From Planctomycetia bacterium (GTDB lineage: Bacteria > Planctomycetota > Phycisphaerae > UBA1845 > UTPLA1), in contig CP054187.1 of NCBI GenBank assembly GCA_015200345.1, positions 542,470 through 606,469 on the forward strand: a stretch of 64,000 nt of DNA. Direction: 5' to 3'. The position numbers and the translations under genes were made by a program. The notes beneath the pieces were generated by a model that worked only from the letters and a program-made list of their open reading frames with translations, searched no databases and had not been told where the DNA came from. Numbering within the stretch: position 1 is the first letter of the stretch; each line of letters opens with the position of its first letter. Positions 28,001 through 38,427 of the stretch are shown piece after piece.

Positions 28001-29663
28001 GCGTCACGGCCACGGTATAGACTCGAAGGTCAACCAGGCCCTCTGCGTGGCGCCACCAGGTCCACGTCTCTCCGCGCCGCCGCGCCAGACCCATCGCCGT
28101 GGCGAACCACATGGTGCCGTCGGGGCCTTCACAGGCATCGTAGACCCGCCCCAGCGAGCGGCCGTCCTCACAGACCATCGGTTCGAAACGATCGCCGGTG
28201 AATAGGAAAACACCGGGGTCGTCGTTGGCGTCAAACCGATATGACGCATGCACCGCAAGAAACAAAGCCTGGCCATTTCGATTAACGTAGATATTATGGA
28301 CGCGTGACGCAGGCAATCCCTTGCTTGGTCCGAAGTGTCGCCAGGTGTTTCCATCAAAACGCCACGCGCCATCGAAACTCGCTCCACTGCCGATCCAGAC
28401 GTGCCCCGCGCCGTCTTCGGCGATCGCCGTAATCAGCCCGAGCCGGGTTCCTTCGATCTCCGGCAACGAGGTGACCGATCCGTCAGAGGCGAGAATGACG
28501 ATCCCGTCGGCCGTGCCGAGCCAAGTCGTTCCGTCCCGGCGAGGAAGTACGAGATGAACCCGGTTTCGCCCATCGGCGACGGGCGCCTGCCACGATTTCC
28601 AGCGCTGGGGATTCGCGCGGAAGTACAGCAAGCCGTTTTCCGAGCCGACCCAGATGCCGGATTGCGGCGACCAGCACAACGCGCGGGCGGCACGTGGACT
28701 TCTCAATCCGGGAATGACACGCCATGGACCGGCGGCCGGCCCGGCACGGATGACGCCGGATTGAAACGCGGCAATCAAGTCCCCGGAATCGGTGACGTCG
28801 ACCGCCTGGAGGTACTCGTTGACTTGCCGGCTGATGTCGCGGGGCGCCTCGCCCGGCTGCCAGGTCCAGGTGGAAAGATTGGAGTGAAGATCAGCGTACT
28901 GAAGAATGCCTGTACCGCCGGCGTTTTCCGCCAGCTTGAGAAGATTGGCGTGGTCAGCGGCCAAAGTGAAAAAGCGGTCCCACCCGTTGCCGTTCCAACG
29001 ATACAGACGGTGAGGGGTGGAAAGAAACACGCGTCCACCGGGGAAAGGCCAGAGCTTGAAGGAGACAACAGGATTTTCTTCCGGTGGCAGTTCGATTCGT
29101 TGAAATTTCCCGGCGCGGCGTCGTACCAGTTGATCAGCCGGCGTGTTGAAAGACATCTGCACGAGGAAATCATCGTCGCCCGGAAGCGGCGCGACATCGA
29201 TCACGGCGCCGGGTTTACCGTCCAGTTCAACGGGCACGCGCCGGAACCCGTTTCGCCCGCCGCAGTAGAGAGCATAGCGACAAACAGCAAAGATCTCGTC
29301 CCGGGGGCCCGGCACGACGTGCGTGATCCGCTCCTGTGGCGCGACACCGGGCAGCAGCACCGGCTGCCACCAGAATCCGTCGTACCAAGCCAGGCCGCGC
29401 GTCGTGGCGACCCAGTGCGTTCCGTCGCCGGATTCGATCACGTGCTCGATGCTGTTGGACGGAAGTCCGTCCTCGACGGTAAAGACGGCCCATCGCCAGG
29501 CATCATCAAGGCGCGCCAGCAAATCCCGGGATGAATCGTCCGCGCGCGCAGGCGCGGTTCGGCACGTGATGGCAAGGACTGCAACAAGCAGGACACGCGC
29601 GCAGCAGCGTGGAACGCACGCCCTGTTGGAATGCTCAAACAATCGCGGCGGGCGCGTTGCCAT
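25035..29663 (-). CDS. Giant hybrid histidine kinase with periplasmic propeller, three PAS and receiver domain
   Basis: The 1542-residue inner-membrane sensor has, in order: signal peptide (about 1-40); two-component-regulator propeller repeats (about 45-650) with units like 'DGTHWVATTRGLAWYDG' and 'GTMWFATAMGLARRRG'; a Y_Y_Y-type beta-sandwich (about 690-755, 'LLPGRHRLQVQAHG'); one membrane helix near 764-783; and PAS/PAC domains near 790, 930 and 1050. A HisKA domain follows with H1191 in 'NVSHDFSNLL', then HATPase ('NLGINARDAMPNGG', 'GVGMSP', 'GTGLGLPSV') and a C-terminal receiver with Asp near 1479 ('VVDLDLPQRDG'). This is the hybrid design of Bacteroides-style polysaccharide sensors, but the partner regulator is a separate NarL protein. 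ATG 29663 is preferred over GTG 29684. Confidence 0.93.
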   Translation of the reverse strand: MATRPPRLFEHSNRACVPRCCARVLLVAVLAITCRTAPARADDSSRDLLARLDDAWRWAVFTVEDGLPSNSIEHVIESGDGTHWVATTRGLAWYDGFWWQPVLLPGVAPQERITHVVPGPRDEIFAVCRYALYCGGRNGFRRVPVELDGKPGAVIDVAPLPGDDDFLVQMSFNTPADQLVRRRAGKFQRIELPPEENPVVSFKLWPFPGGRVFLSTPHRLYRWNGNGWDRFFTLAADHANLLKLAENAGGTGILQYADLHSNLSTWTWQPGEAPRDISRQVNEYLQAVDVTDSGDLIAAFQSGVIRAGPAAGPWRVIPGLRSPRAARALCWSPQSGIWVGSENGLLYFRANPQRWKSWQAPVADGRNRVHLVLPRRDGTTWLGTADGIVILASDGSVTSLPEIEGTRLGLITAIAEDGAGHVWIGSGASFDGAWRFDGNTWRHFGPSKGLPASRVHNIYVNRNGQALFLAVHASYRFDANDDPGVFLFTGDRFEPMVCEDGRSLGRVYDACEGPDGTMWFATAMGLARRRGETWTWWRHAEGLVDLRVYTVAVTPDGRAWIGHEKQSGLGFVDVDDRVQYVEQINDQDRHFVSDLAVAPDGALWVAKDGAICRYQDGTWSTFGLAEGLPAAQVWSIAVTPSEALVGMLGAGLARLQLEALRGPPPQVRIHEPIVDHQVALLRWRAQTHRTQVHPENVETRYRLNDEPWTPWSRLKEAKLTDLLPGRHRLQVQAHGLLTGQLSALQEIAFTVEGPFYRRVEFLGPFGGLAAVSLIIIAIQGKKRRRHQRALRESEQIFRQLTENIRDVFWLRDCETGRILYVSPAHEAIWGDSEDVLYNDPKSWTYRIHPEDRDRVVAAFLSEQRKPVESAIEYRIITADGKTRWIMDRGFPIRDEHGRVVRIAGIAENITDRKEAEIAQQRATRQLQDILDNATAVIYVKDLEGRYLLINSYYEKLFNVSRQAIIGRTDYDVFPPEFAERFRANDQAALRAGEAITIEEQALHDDGVHDYISVKFPLFDADGKPYATCGISTDISLLKRTEETLRRQAIAFDTIADALLMIDIERRITDVNPACERMFGYARNELIGQPISMLLSAETAQALMPRIRHALDTRHRWNGEVCHLHKDGHAVLGDVSLVAVLDKSGTRIGSIAVVRDVTEKRLAEQEKARLEAQLRHVQRIETIGRLTSNVSHDFSNLLTGILLNTALARKTLDETHAATPYINAIEDAALQARGVTGTLLNFAHRTLADFKPVDLAAALAPTIRLLKRLLEPHITVHVDMPPTEAAWTVADETLLQQAVMNLGINARDAMPNGGTLQIKLTKQHNSHPEAGEESGELQLVVTDTGVGMSPEVLSRAFEPFFTTKSRGEGTGLGLPSVQSIVHSHNGRIHIESTSGRGTSVYITLPACAPAPRPRFNPVAAPVHIGRDSDTVLVVEDNSFVRSIIVSAIRAAGYEAIPAGDGEEALRVAQPGVTRLLGAVVDLDLPQRDGDHVIEDLRAVYPNLPVIRMTGRAEVASPEGHGRWLLRKPFQMSEFVDLLQRVMK

Positions 29664-29791
29664 GGCTCGGCCTGAACAGAGCACGGTTCAAAGGCGGGAA
29701 ACCGGCTTGATCCGGCCATTCTAAGCCGGGGCAAGTCGAAAGACAAAATCCGAACCGCGCCCAGCCGCCGCATGGCGAGGTGATCAGGGCG

Positions 29792-31852
<2,061 letters not shown>

Positions 31853-32260
31853 GGACCTGACTCCCGCTGCGGTTCTCAACCAACTCCGAGGACAATGAAC
31901 CGACTCATTTGCCTGGGCGCCATCGCCGGAGCCGCTTACTGTCTGGACCCCGCGCTCCCGCGATAGTTTGATCGACGCCGGTCCCGGCCGACTGCCACTA
32001 CAAATAAACGGCCTCGCCCCCCACACATATTATTGGACCATCCAAAACAAGTCCAGCAGGAACTGTACGAAATGCTCGCGCCGACCACGCCGGACGATCA
32101 AGTAGCCGCGCGCTGACGGGGACGCGTGCCGCCAAGCCGGTGCGTTCAAAGCAGAGTGGTCCGCAGCGCGCGAGCGTTCCGCGCGCGGACAGGATGCGCG
32201 CGGAAATTCGTCGCTATCGTCACACGAAGTCCTAATTTGAAGGAGCGGAGCGAACTCGCA
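31853..32260. other. Leader region of prkA; no gene seen
   Basis: About 400 bases between prkA and the small secreted gene. The stretch near 32005-32045 is AT-rich for this genome, and on the minus strand it reads GGTCCAATAATATGTG. It could hold a weak promoter for prkA, which would give a leader of about 160-180 bases. No convincing -35 element, hairpin or open frame was found. Confidence 0.4.
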
Positions 32261-32539
32261 TCAGGCCAGCCACTGGCTTAGCGTGTGAAACGCCTGCACG
32301 ACGGGCTGGCTCGTGCTGTTGCCCGCATCCTGGAGCGACAGGAAAAAGGCGCCAACAATCGCGTCCATCAGGCCGAGGATCGACGTCTGCACGCCTGTCA
32401 GGAATGCGTTGCGCACTTCGGGATCGCAGCTCGACAGGTTGAACTGCATCACAAGGCCGCCGGCGAGAAACGTAAGCCATTTCTTCGAAGTCAACATCCG
32501 GTGAGCGAAGGTGCCAAAGGGCTTCTTCGTGGGCGTCAT
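32261..32539 (-). CDS. Short secreted lipobox-bearing peptide (3)
   Basis: The 92-residue product has its ATG at 32539 preceded by AGGAG nine bases upstream. A basic N-terminus (HRMLTSKKW) leads into a hydrophobic core (LTFLAGGLVMQFNLSSC) ending at a Cys, then 'DPEVRNAFLTGVQTSILGL' and a second hydrophobic stretch. This order (core, Cys, D/P-rich turn, amphipathic helix) is the same as in the two peptides at 7357 and 7565. Short proteins of this design recur in planctomycete genomes in my memory, without known function. Probably membrane-anchored or exported. Confidence 0.65.
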   Translation of the reverse strand: MTPTKKPFGTFAHRMLTSKKWLTFLAGGLVMQFNLSSCDPEVRNAFLTGVQTSILGLMDAIVGAFFLSLQDAGNSTSQPVVQAFHTLSQWLA

Positions 32540-32714
32540 GTCGTGTGCTCCTGTATAGCCGGCGAGGCCGCCAACATCTTATCGGCAGGACCGCCAACCG
32601 CCGAGTTCGGCGGACCTGACCGGTCCGGGGGCGGACCCGCCCCCCATCCGTTTACACATCGGACGTATCGAGGTAGCGGATTAGCAAGCAATTACAGGCT
32701 CGCTCGGGGCCAAA

Positions 32715-34007
32715 TTATGAAACGGCCCAGGCGGCGATCGCGTCCATCCCATCCATGACCCGGGGACATACCTGTCGCAGCAGCGATTCCGAGAGCGGCT
32801 GCTCATCCGGAATGCCCTGAACGGCACGCAGCGCCTCGGCGCCGTCAAAGTCCACAAAGGCGAGGCGGGCCGCGAGGCAGTTTCGTGACCGGCCGAACGC
32901 CGCGCCCGGCAGCGTCGCCACGCCCGCCCGCTCCAGCAGGTCGGTGCAAAGCGTGCGGCCGTCGGTGATTCCTCTCGCTGCCAGTTTATCGGCCAGCGGC
33001 GAAAAGTCCGGGAAGAGGTAGAACGCGCCGTCGGGCTGGTGAACGGCGATGCCCGCGCGGCGAAGCGTCGCGACGGAATAAGACGCCAGTGCCTCGAGCA
33101 CGCGTCGGGCCTTGGATAGATAGGACTGAATGGTCGGACCGCCGTTGAAGGCGTGAACGGCCGCATGCTGGATCGGCGCGCTGACCGTCGTAAACGTTTC
33201 GCTGGCCACTGATGCCATTGCGTGGCACAACCAGTCGAGGTCCGGCGGGAATGAGAACGTGCCCAGTCGCCAGCCGCCCGCGCCGCACCACTTGGAAAGC
33301 CCGCTGCTGATGATCGTGCCCTCGGGGTAGTACCGTGCGATCGACGCATGCTGTCCGCGAAAGTGCAATTGGCCGTAAATCTCGTCCGACAGCACGATGA
33401 CTTCGTAGCGACGCAAGACCTCCGCCAGCGCCTTCAACTCCTCCTGCGTGTACGACACGCCGGTCGGATTGCTCGGATAATTCAGAATCAGCAGGCGCGG
33501 CCGGCGATCGTCGTTTACCCGGCTTAGCGCATCCTTCAGGCGGTCGGCGGTCAGTTTCCACTGGGTTTCGTACGTCGTGTGAATCATGCTGATGCGGCGG
33601 CCGATGATCCGCGCCTGCGGCAGATAAGACACCCAACAGGGCGTGGGGAGGATGATCTCGCCGTAATAGACAAGCTGAACGATGAACATCAGCTCCTTCG
33701 AGCCGGGGCCGACCAGCAGCAGTTCGGGGTGGGCCTCGACGCCGTCGTTCCGCTGATGAAACGACGCGACGGCCTCGCGCAGAGCGGGCAGCCCCTTCAC
33801 GGGGAGGTAATCCTTCTGCGCCGCCGCTTCGCGCAGCCCCGCGACGACCGGCTCCGGCACGGGAAAGGGCGACTGCCCCAGGCCGAAGTCGAAGACCTCT
33901 TTCCCCTCGGCTCGCAGCGCTCGGCAGCGATCCTTGATCGCGAGCGTGGCGGACTGCGACATGCCGCGGACGTTGAGATTGAGGCTGACGAGCTTTTGGA
34001 TGTTCAT
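32715..34007 (-). CDS. PLP-dependent class I/II aminotransferase
   Basis: This 430-residue cytosolic enzyme has the fold-type I pattern: 'GQSPFPVPEPV' near the N-terminus; 'LPALREAVASFHQRNDGV'; 'NYPSNPTGVSYTQEEL' (the NPTG substrate loop); 'VLSDEIYGQLHF' (the Asp contacting PLP and the YG motif); and the Schiff-base Lys in 'SSGLSKWCGAGGWRLG'. It is closest in look to aspartate/aromatic aminotransferases (AspC/TyrB type). The ATG at 34007 was taken; one at 34016 is equally possible. It follows the KamA-type gene on the same strand by 46 bases, so a shared amino-acid pathway is possible. Confidence 0.9.
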   Translation of the reverse strand: MNIQKLVSLNLNVRGMSQSATLAIKDRCRALRAEGKEVFDFGLGQSPFPVPEPVVAGLREAAAQKDYLPVKGLPALREAVASFHQRNDGVEAHPELLLVGPGSKELMFIVQLVYYGEIILPTPCWVSYLPQARIIGRRISMIHTTYETQWKLTADRLKDALSRVNDDRRPRLLILNYPSNPTGVSYTQEELKALAEVLRRYEVIVLSDEIYGQLHFRGQHASIARYYPEGTIISSGLSKWCGAGGWRLGTFSFPPDLDWLCHAMASVASETFTTVSAPIQHAAVHAFNGGPTIQSYLSKARRVLEALASYSVATLRRAGIAVHQPDGAFYLFPDFSPLADKLAARGITDGRTLCTDLLERAGVATLPGAAFGRSRNCLAARLAFVDFDGAEALRAVQGIPDEQPLSESLLRQVCPRVMDGMDAIAAWAVS

Positions 34008-34053
34008 CGGCCGCATAATTGTACGTCCGCGTGAGAGGCCGTGCGAGTACGGA

Positions 34054-35241
34054 TTACTCCGGCCCGGCGTTGACTTCGAACTCCGACTCCGGCGCGAAGC
34101 GGACGGCGCCGCCGTCAAACGCAGGCTCCAGGGCGTCGAGCCAATAGGCCTCATCGTTGCGTTTGTAGATCATCACGCGGCCGCGGTTGGAGCCGTCCTT
34201 CGCGCGCTGGTAGCGCGTGTAGATGTGCTGATCGGTGACGGCGAGGATTTCGACTTTGCCGGTTTCGTGAGACATGACAAACCGCGCCCGTCGCGCCAGG
34301 CCCGATCCGTAGCGCAGCGCTTCGCGGAAGATGAACCAGCCCTGCACGATGGGGATTTCGTACGGTTCGTTCCCCGCCGTGGGGCGGCCCTGGAAGAGGT
34401 AATACGGCGGACAACCGACCCACGAGAGCTTGCGATACATGTCGGCCAGCACCATCGGATCGTCGTTGATGCCCTTGATGAGCGGACACTGGTTCACGCA
34501 GATGACGCCGCAGCGAATAAATGCGTCGATTCCGCGCACGGCGTCGTCGGTCAGCTCGCGCGGATGGTCGAAATGCGCCATGAGGTAAATGCGCTTGAAC
34601 GGCGTGGAATGCTCGCTGAAAAGCTTTTGCAGCTCCGGATCGCCGAGCATGCGCCAGGGGTCGAAGGCGGGCATCTTCGAGCCGATACGGATGATCTGCA
34701 CGTGGGGGATGGCGCGCAGGGCCTCGATGATTTCGCGCAGGCGACGCGTGCTCATGATGAGCGGGTCGCCTCCCGTGAGCAGCACGTTGGTCACTTCGGG
34801 ATGCGCCGCGATGTAGGCGATTCCCTGGGAGACATCCTTGGTGACTTCCTCGTTGTCATCCATGAACAACCGCTTGCGGAAGCAGTAGCGGCAGTAGGCG
34901 CCGCAGACTTCGTTGCACAGCAGCAGAACCGTGTCGGGGTACTTGTGCTGCACACCCCGGGCAACGGTGACGGCCGCTTCGTTGCTGGCGTCGAGCTTGC
35001 CCCAGTCGTTGAGTTCCTCGGCGCGAGGAATAATCAGTTGCTTGATGGGGTCGTTGGGATCGTCCCAGTTGATGAGGCCGAGATAGTAATCATTCGCGCG
35101 GAAGATGTACTTTTCGGCGACCTTTTTGAGCAATTCGCGCTGATCGGCCGGGATGTTCGCGATCTGGTCGATCTTGTTGATGAATTTCGTGCGCCGGGTC
35201 GGCGCGGCGTCATCGGATGGCGTGACCGTGAGTGAGACCAT
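34054..35241 (-). CDS. KamA-family radical SAM protein (lysine 2,3-aminomutase-like)
   Basis: The 395-residue product has the radical SAM cluster motif 'CGAYCRYCFRKRLF' (CxxxCxxC) of the lysine 2,3-aminomutase/EpmB family, with 'VLLTGGDPLIMSTRRLREI' and 'RIGSKMPAFDPWRM' (SAM and substrate side). The later part ('PYYLFQGRPTAGNEPYEIPI', 'RARFVMSHETGKVEILAVTD') differs from true lysine 2,3-aminomutase: I do not see its PLP-lysine loop 'DAPGGGGK'. So the reaction may not be a classical aminomutase; the neighbouring aminotransferase would suit amino-acid chemistry. The ATG at 35241 has GGAGGAACCGCCC upstream, which is a strong Shine-Dalgarno. Confidence 0.85.
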   Translation of the reverse strand: MVSLTVTPSDDAAPTRRTKFINKIDQIANIPADQRELLKKVAEKYIFRANDYYLGLINWDDPNDPIKQLIIPRAEELNDWGKLDASNEAAVTVARGVQHKYPDTVLLLCNEVCGAYCRYCFRKRLFMDDNEEVTKDVSQGIAYIAAHPEVTNVLLTGGDPLIMSTRRLREIIEALRAIPHVQIIRIGSKMPAFDPWRMLGDPELQKLFSEHSTPFKRIYLMAHFDHPRELTDDAVRGIDAFIRCGVICVNQCPLIKGINDDPMVLADMYRKLSWVGCPPYYLFQGRPTAGNEPYEIPIVQGWFIFREALRYGSGLARRARFVMSHETGKVEILAVTDQHIYTRYQRAKDGSNRGRVMIYKRNDEAYWLDALEPAFDGGAVRFAPESEFEVNAGPE

Positions 35242-35548
35242 GGGCGGTTCCTCCGGTGAGTACGACCGTATGGCTGGACGGACAAACTGACGAACGCTTA
35301 TGCAATCAGGCGTGAATGAGCGGCGGCCTCGCCGCTGGGAGCCACGTGCAGCACGGCTCCGCGCCTGATAAACACCATCACGCCGCTTCGGAAATAGAAG
35401 CGGACAACCGAATGGTAGCGCGTGACGTAGCCCCCGTCAACGGAATTTGCGTTTTTTTCCCGCGCGCCGCGGAACCGGGCGCGCGACGCCATGGCGGGAC
35501 AAATATAGAAGATCGTCTTGTTATAACGACTGACTCCACATCGCCGCG
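35242..35548. other. Intergenic region upstream of the KamA gene; no firm gene
   Basis: A 64-codon minus-strand frame (35298-35492) ends 'VAPSGEAAAHSRLIA' but has no Shine-Dalgarno and a shadow-like N-terminus, so I do not call it. Nothing else is recognised. Confidence 0.4.
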
Positions 35549-37036
35549 TTACGGCGCCGTCAACAGGTTCGAGAAACCCTGCACGTCCCCGCCGTTGAGC
35601 AGCGTATCGGTGTTGAGGTCGCCCCGGCTCGTGCTGCAGAACGGGTAGGCCGCCGCGTAGGCCGCGGGATCCAGCTGCGCAAGCACGAACGGATCAACGT
35701 CGTCGAGGTTGACCAGTCCGTCGCAGTTCATGTCACCCAGAATGACGGGAATGCGGGCGAAGAATACGCGCACGGAAATATCGCCGTTGATGCCGACGAC
35801 CATGTCGTCCCACCCGTCACCGTTGATGTCGCCGAACGCAATGGCGTTGCCAGTCGACGTGTCGTCATAGGTGTACGCCGGGGTATTGCTCAACACGCCG
35901 TTCGTGTTCAGGTAGATGTGTGCGCGGCCCGTGCTGAACTGAAACTCGGCCAGGTCCTGATCGCCGTCGCGGTCCACGTCGACAAACTTCATATCCTGCG
36001 GCTGCGTCGAGAAAGGTGGAGCAGCCGTCCAGGTCTGGTTCAAAACGCCCCCGGTGTTGGTGTACAGGATCATGGGAGAGCGGCCGACGGCAAGATCGAG
36101 GTCATTGTCGCCGTCCACGTCGGCCCAGGCCGTGCCGCGGTCGCCCCCGGTGTAGCCCGACTGCCAGACCGGAACGGTTTGAAGCACGCCATTCACGTTT
36201 TTGTAGACGGCAGTCTGGAAATTGACCCACTTGCCCACGGCGAGGTCCTCCCAGCCGTCGCCGTCGAGGTCGCCGAACGACGGGCCGCTGGAGATCGCCT
36301 CCTCGTCGGACTGCCAGAACGGCGACGTCTCCAGCACCCCGCCGTTGTTGCGATAGCCAAGCATGCGGCGATACGGATTGGGCGAGACACCCTGGTTGGA
36401 CGTGAACGCATCAAGGTCGCCGTCGTGATCGAAGTCGAACAACGCCACGCCCGTGGTCCAGGTCGATGGGGATGGCGTCGCGATCCAGCCGGCCGTCGTA
36501 CTCGGCCCGGTCGCGCTGCCAAAATAAATCCGAGACGGCGAGAACGTACTGCCGCCGTCCGCGGAGAACACATCGGGGTAGCCGTCCAGATTGATGTCGC
36601 CCACCGCGAGATCGCTGGTGTGAACCTGGCTGCCCGAGATCCACGACGGAGTGGCTTCCAGCGTTCCGCCGATGTTGTAGTAAATCAAATTGGTCCACTC
36701 GGGATAAGGTGGAAAACTCTGGGACGTGTAGCACCCGACAAGCAGATCCTTCTTGCCGTCGTTGTTCACGTCTGCCACGAGTACGGCACTCACCTGCCGC
36801 CGGAGGTTGTTGTTCCAGTCCGACGTCGTGAGGTACGGTACACCGTTGTACCGGAACGAGGCGCCCTCCGTCTCGCCGGCCGCGTCGGGCAGCTCCACGC
36901 GAACACGTCCGTCCTTCGAGATTTCGACGCGCGAAGCTGCCAATCGGGTCGTGCGGGCTTCTTCCGCGATGGCGGAGCTGGCCGCGAGATAAACGGTGAC
37001 CGTTAGCGTTAACGCAACTTGAAATCTCGTGAGCAT
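35549..37036 (-). CDS. Secreted FG-GAP/VCBS-repeat protein with dockerin-like end
   Basis: The 495-residue product has a signal peptide (about 1-24, ending SSAIA), then a run of FG-GAP/VCBS blade repeats, each with a calcium-loop core: 'VADVNNDGKKDLLVG', 'VGDINLDGYPDVFS', 'LFDFDHDGDLDAFTS', 'FGDLDGDGWEDLAVG', 'WADVDGDNDLDLAVG', 'FVDVDRDGDQDLAEF', 'FGDINGDGWDDMVVG'. That makes an integrin-type propeller of seven blades. The C-terminus carries two dockerin-like loops (GDMNCDGLVNLDDVDPFV and GDLNTDTLLNGGDV) found on many Phycisphaerae surface proteins. The ATG at 37036 has AGGAG ten bases upstream. The expected location is outside the cell or on the outer surface, binding carbohydrate or protein. 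Dockerin suggests docking to an unknown partner. Confidence 0.9.
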   Translation of the reverse strand: MLTRFQVALTLTVTVYLAASSAIAEEARTTRLAASRVEISKDGRVRVELPDAAGETEGASFRYNGVPYLTTSDWNNNLRRQVSAVLVADVNNDGKKDLLVGCYTSQSFPPYPEWTNLIYYNIGGTLEATPSWISGSQVHTSDLAVGDINLDGYPDVFSADGGSTFSPSRIYFGSATGPSTTAGWIATPSPSTWTTGVALFDFDHDGDLDAFTSNQGVSPNPYRRMLGYRNNGGVLETSPFWQSDEEAISSGPSFGDLDGDGWEDLAVGKWVNFQTAVYKNVNGVLQTVPVWQSGYTGGDRGTAWADVDGDNDLDLAVGRSPMILYTNTGGVLNQTWTAAPPFSTQPQDMKFVDVDRDGDQDLAEFQFSTGRAHIYLNTNGVLSNTPAYTYDDTSTGNAIAFGDINGDGWDDMVVGINGDISVRVFFARIPVILGDMNCDGLVNLDDVDPFVLAQLDPAAYAAAYPFCSTSRGDLNTDTLLNGGDVQGFSNLLTAP

Positions 37037-37143
37037 GGCGTCTTTCTCCTTTGCTGCCGAACTCGTTCAGGGGTGGGGGTCGGTCCCGGCAACAGCAAGG
37101 ACATTATAACGGAATTCTTGAAGAATTGTGCGGTAAGGGGATC

Positions 37144-37797
37144 TTAACCGAACAGGTGGGACATGGCGTCCACGAGATCGTGAATATGCCGGCCCACCAT
37201 CCACATGGGGACAACGAGCAGGCCGATTCCGAGCAGGACGAGACAGGCGCCCATGGTGGACGGTAGCTGTGCGACTTGGCGGATCCGGGCGGCAAGCCCC
37301 TGGGCCAGTGCATCCACCAGCGCTTCATCAGGCGGCTGCGTGTCGACGGCGATTGAGACATTTCGCAACAGTCCAAAACTGTGCAATTGCAGAGTGAGCC
37401 GACCGTCTCGGCTTCGCCAGGTTCGACCGCGCCATCGTCCCGAAAGTTCCATTGAATACAGGGTCTGATCGAGCAATTGCATGCAGCGGGCTTCGCTGAT
37501 GTTGTAAACGACGAACCCCGCATTCCGTGATGGAAGCAGATGCCAGAACACAATCGCCGCGACGACGAATCCCACGACGAGCAGCCAGGCGGTATGTCCC
37601 CGCGCCAGATTCGGCACGGGCCAGAGCAGCACGGGAACCAGCACGGACGTAAGCGCGACAAAATCGGCGCGGGCTGTGATCAGGTGCGGTCGAGCGTGGG
37701 AGTTGACCAGCCCCAGCGCAAGGAGATAAACGGCAATCGGGGCAATGTTGCCCACGAGCATGAGAACATCAACAGGTTGGTAGCTCGCGAAGTTCAT
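37144..37797 (-). CDS. Membrane protein of unknown function
   Basis: The 217-residue product has about three N-terminal hydrophobic helices (residues 10-30, 45-60, 68-88), a soluble middle (about 90-165, 'NAGFVVYNISEARCMQLLDQ' onward) with alternating strands, and a fourth helix near 182-200. The soluble part is presumably cytosolic or periplasmic; which cannot be told. No recognisable motif and no clear Shine-Dalgarno. It lies between the FG-GAP gene (downstream, 107 bases) and the Arg-repeat protein (upstream). Confidence 0.7.
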   Translation of the reverse strand: MNFASYQPVDVLMLVGNIAPIAVYLLALGLVNSHARPHLITARADFVALTSVLVPVLLWPVPNLARGHTAWLLVVGFVVAAIVFWHLLPSRNAGFVVYNISEARCMQLLDQTLYSMELSGRWRGRTWRSRDGRLTLQLHSFGLLRNVSIAVDTQPPDEALVDALAQGLAARIRQVAQLPSTMGACLVLLGIGLLVVPMWMVGRHIHDLVDAMSHLFG

Positions 37798-37954
37798 AAG
37801 CGCTCGCGCCGCCAGGCAACCTCTGGAGGCGCCAGCGCCGCACTACCCAATTCTATCATATCGGCGAGAGCAATTCCGCACCCGCTGAACAACCGGGTGA
37901 GGGACCGGCTGAAACACAGGTAGATCGAATTCCGGTCCTGGGGACCCAATCGAA

Positions 37955-38338
37955 TTAATCCCGGAGATGGTCGGGGGCGGGGCGGTCGACGTGATCGCCC
38001 ATCGGCGCGACCTTTCGATAACCCAGATACTTGATCACTTCCAGGACTTCGGTCCAGGTCGGGAAGGGGCGACGATTGGCGCGTTTGTATTCGTCCATGG
38101 CGAGGACGAATTCGAGCTGCTCGTTTGACATTTCGCCTTCTTCGGCGCTGCGGCGCGAGTCGGACCGCCGCCGACCGGGTCCGCGACGGCGCTCCAATCC
38201 GCTTCGGCGCTCCACCGCGGAGCGGCGTTCGGTCGTTCCGCGGCGTTCGGTCGCCTCGCTCGCTTGATCGTCTTGCGGCGTATCAGGTTTGGTCATCACC
38301 GCCACCTTCACCGCATCGCCCGCAGCAAGAGGATCCAT
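37955..38338 (-). CDS. Small protein with Glu-Arg-Arg-Ser repeats and a conserved-looking C-terminal domain
   Basis: The 127-residue product has in its middle (about residues 30-68) imperfect repeats of ERRS/ERRR (ATERRGTTERRSAVERRS, then GLERRRGPGRRRSDSRRS). This is a strongly basic disordered segment. The last 50 residues form a compact domain (LEFVLAMDEYKRANRRPFP, TWTEVLEVIKYLGYRKV) that looks globular and helical, with a Trp-containing helix. ATG 38338 is chosen since GGAG then lies 8 bases upstream; 38344 and 38296 are alternatives. It follows the poly-acidic DUF2007 gene by 90 bases on the same strand. Function unknown; RNA, DNA or protein binding by the basic segment is inference. Confidence 0.7.
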   Translation of the reverse strand: MDPLAAGDAVKVAVMTKPDTPQDDQASEATERRGTTERRSAVERRSGLERRRGPGRRRSDSRRSAEEGEMSNEQLEFVLAMDEYKRANRRPFPTWTEVLEVIKYLGYRKVAPMGDHVDRPAPDHLRD

Positions 38339-38427
38339 CGGCATCGCTCCAAATAGGCGGGTGTCTGCCCCGGATACCTTGCTGCCTGACGGCTCAATGG
38401 CCGGGAACCCGTCGCGGCCTTTATCGA

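Noticed and set aside
33934..35235. 433-codon open frame antisense to the KamA-type gene
   Set aside because: Shadow; the radical SAM motifs are on the minus strand.
35298..35492. 64-codon minus-strand frame upstream of the FG-GAP gene region
   Set aside because: No Shine-Dalgarno and an N-terminus that does not look translated; possible but unsupported.
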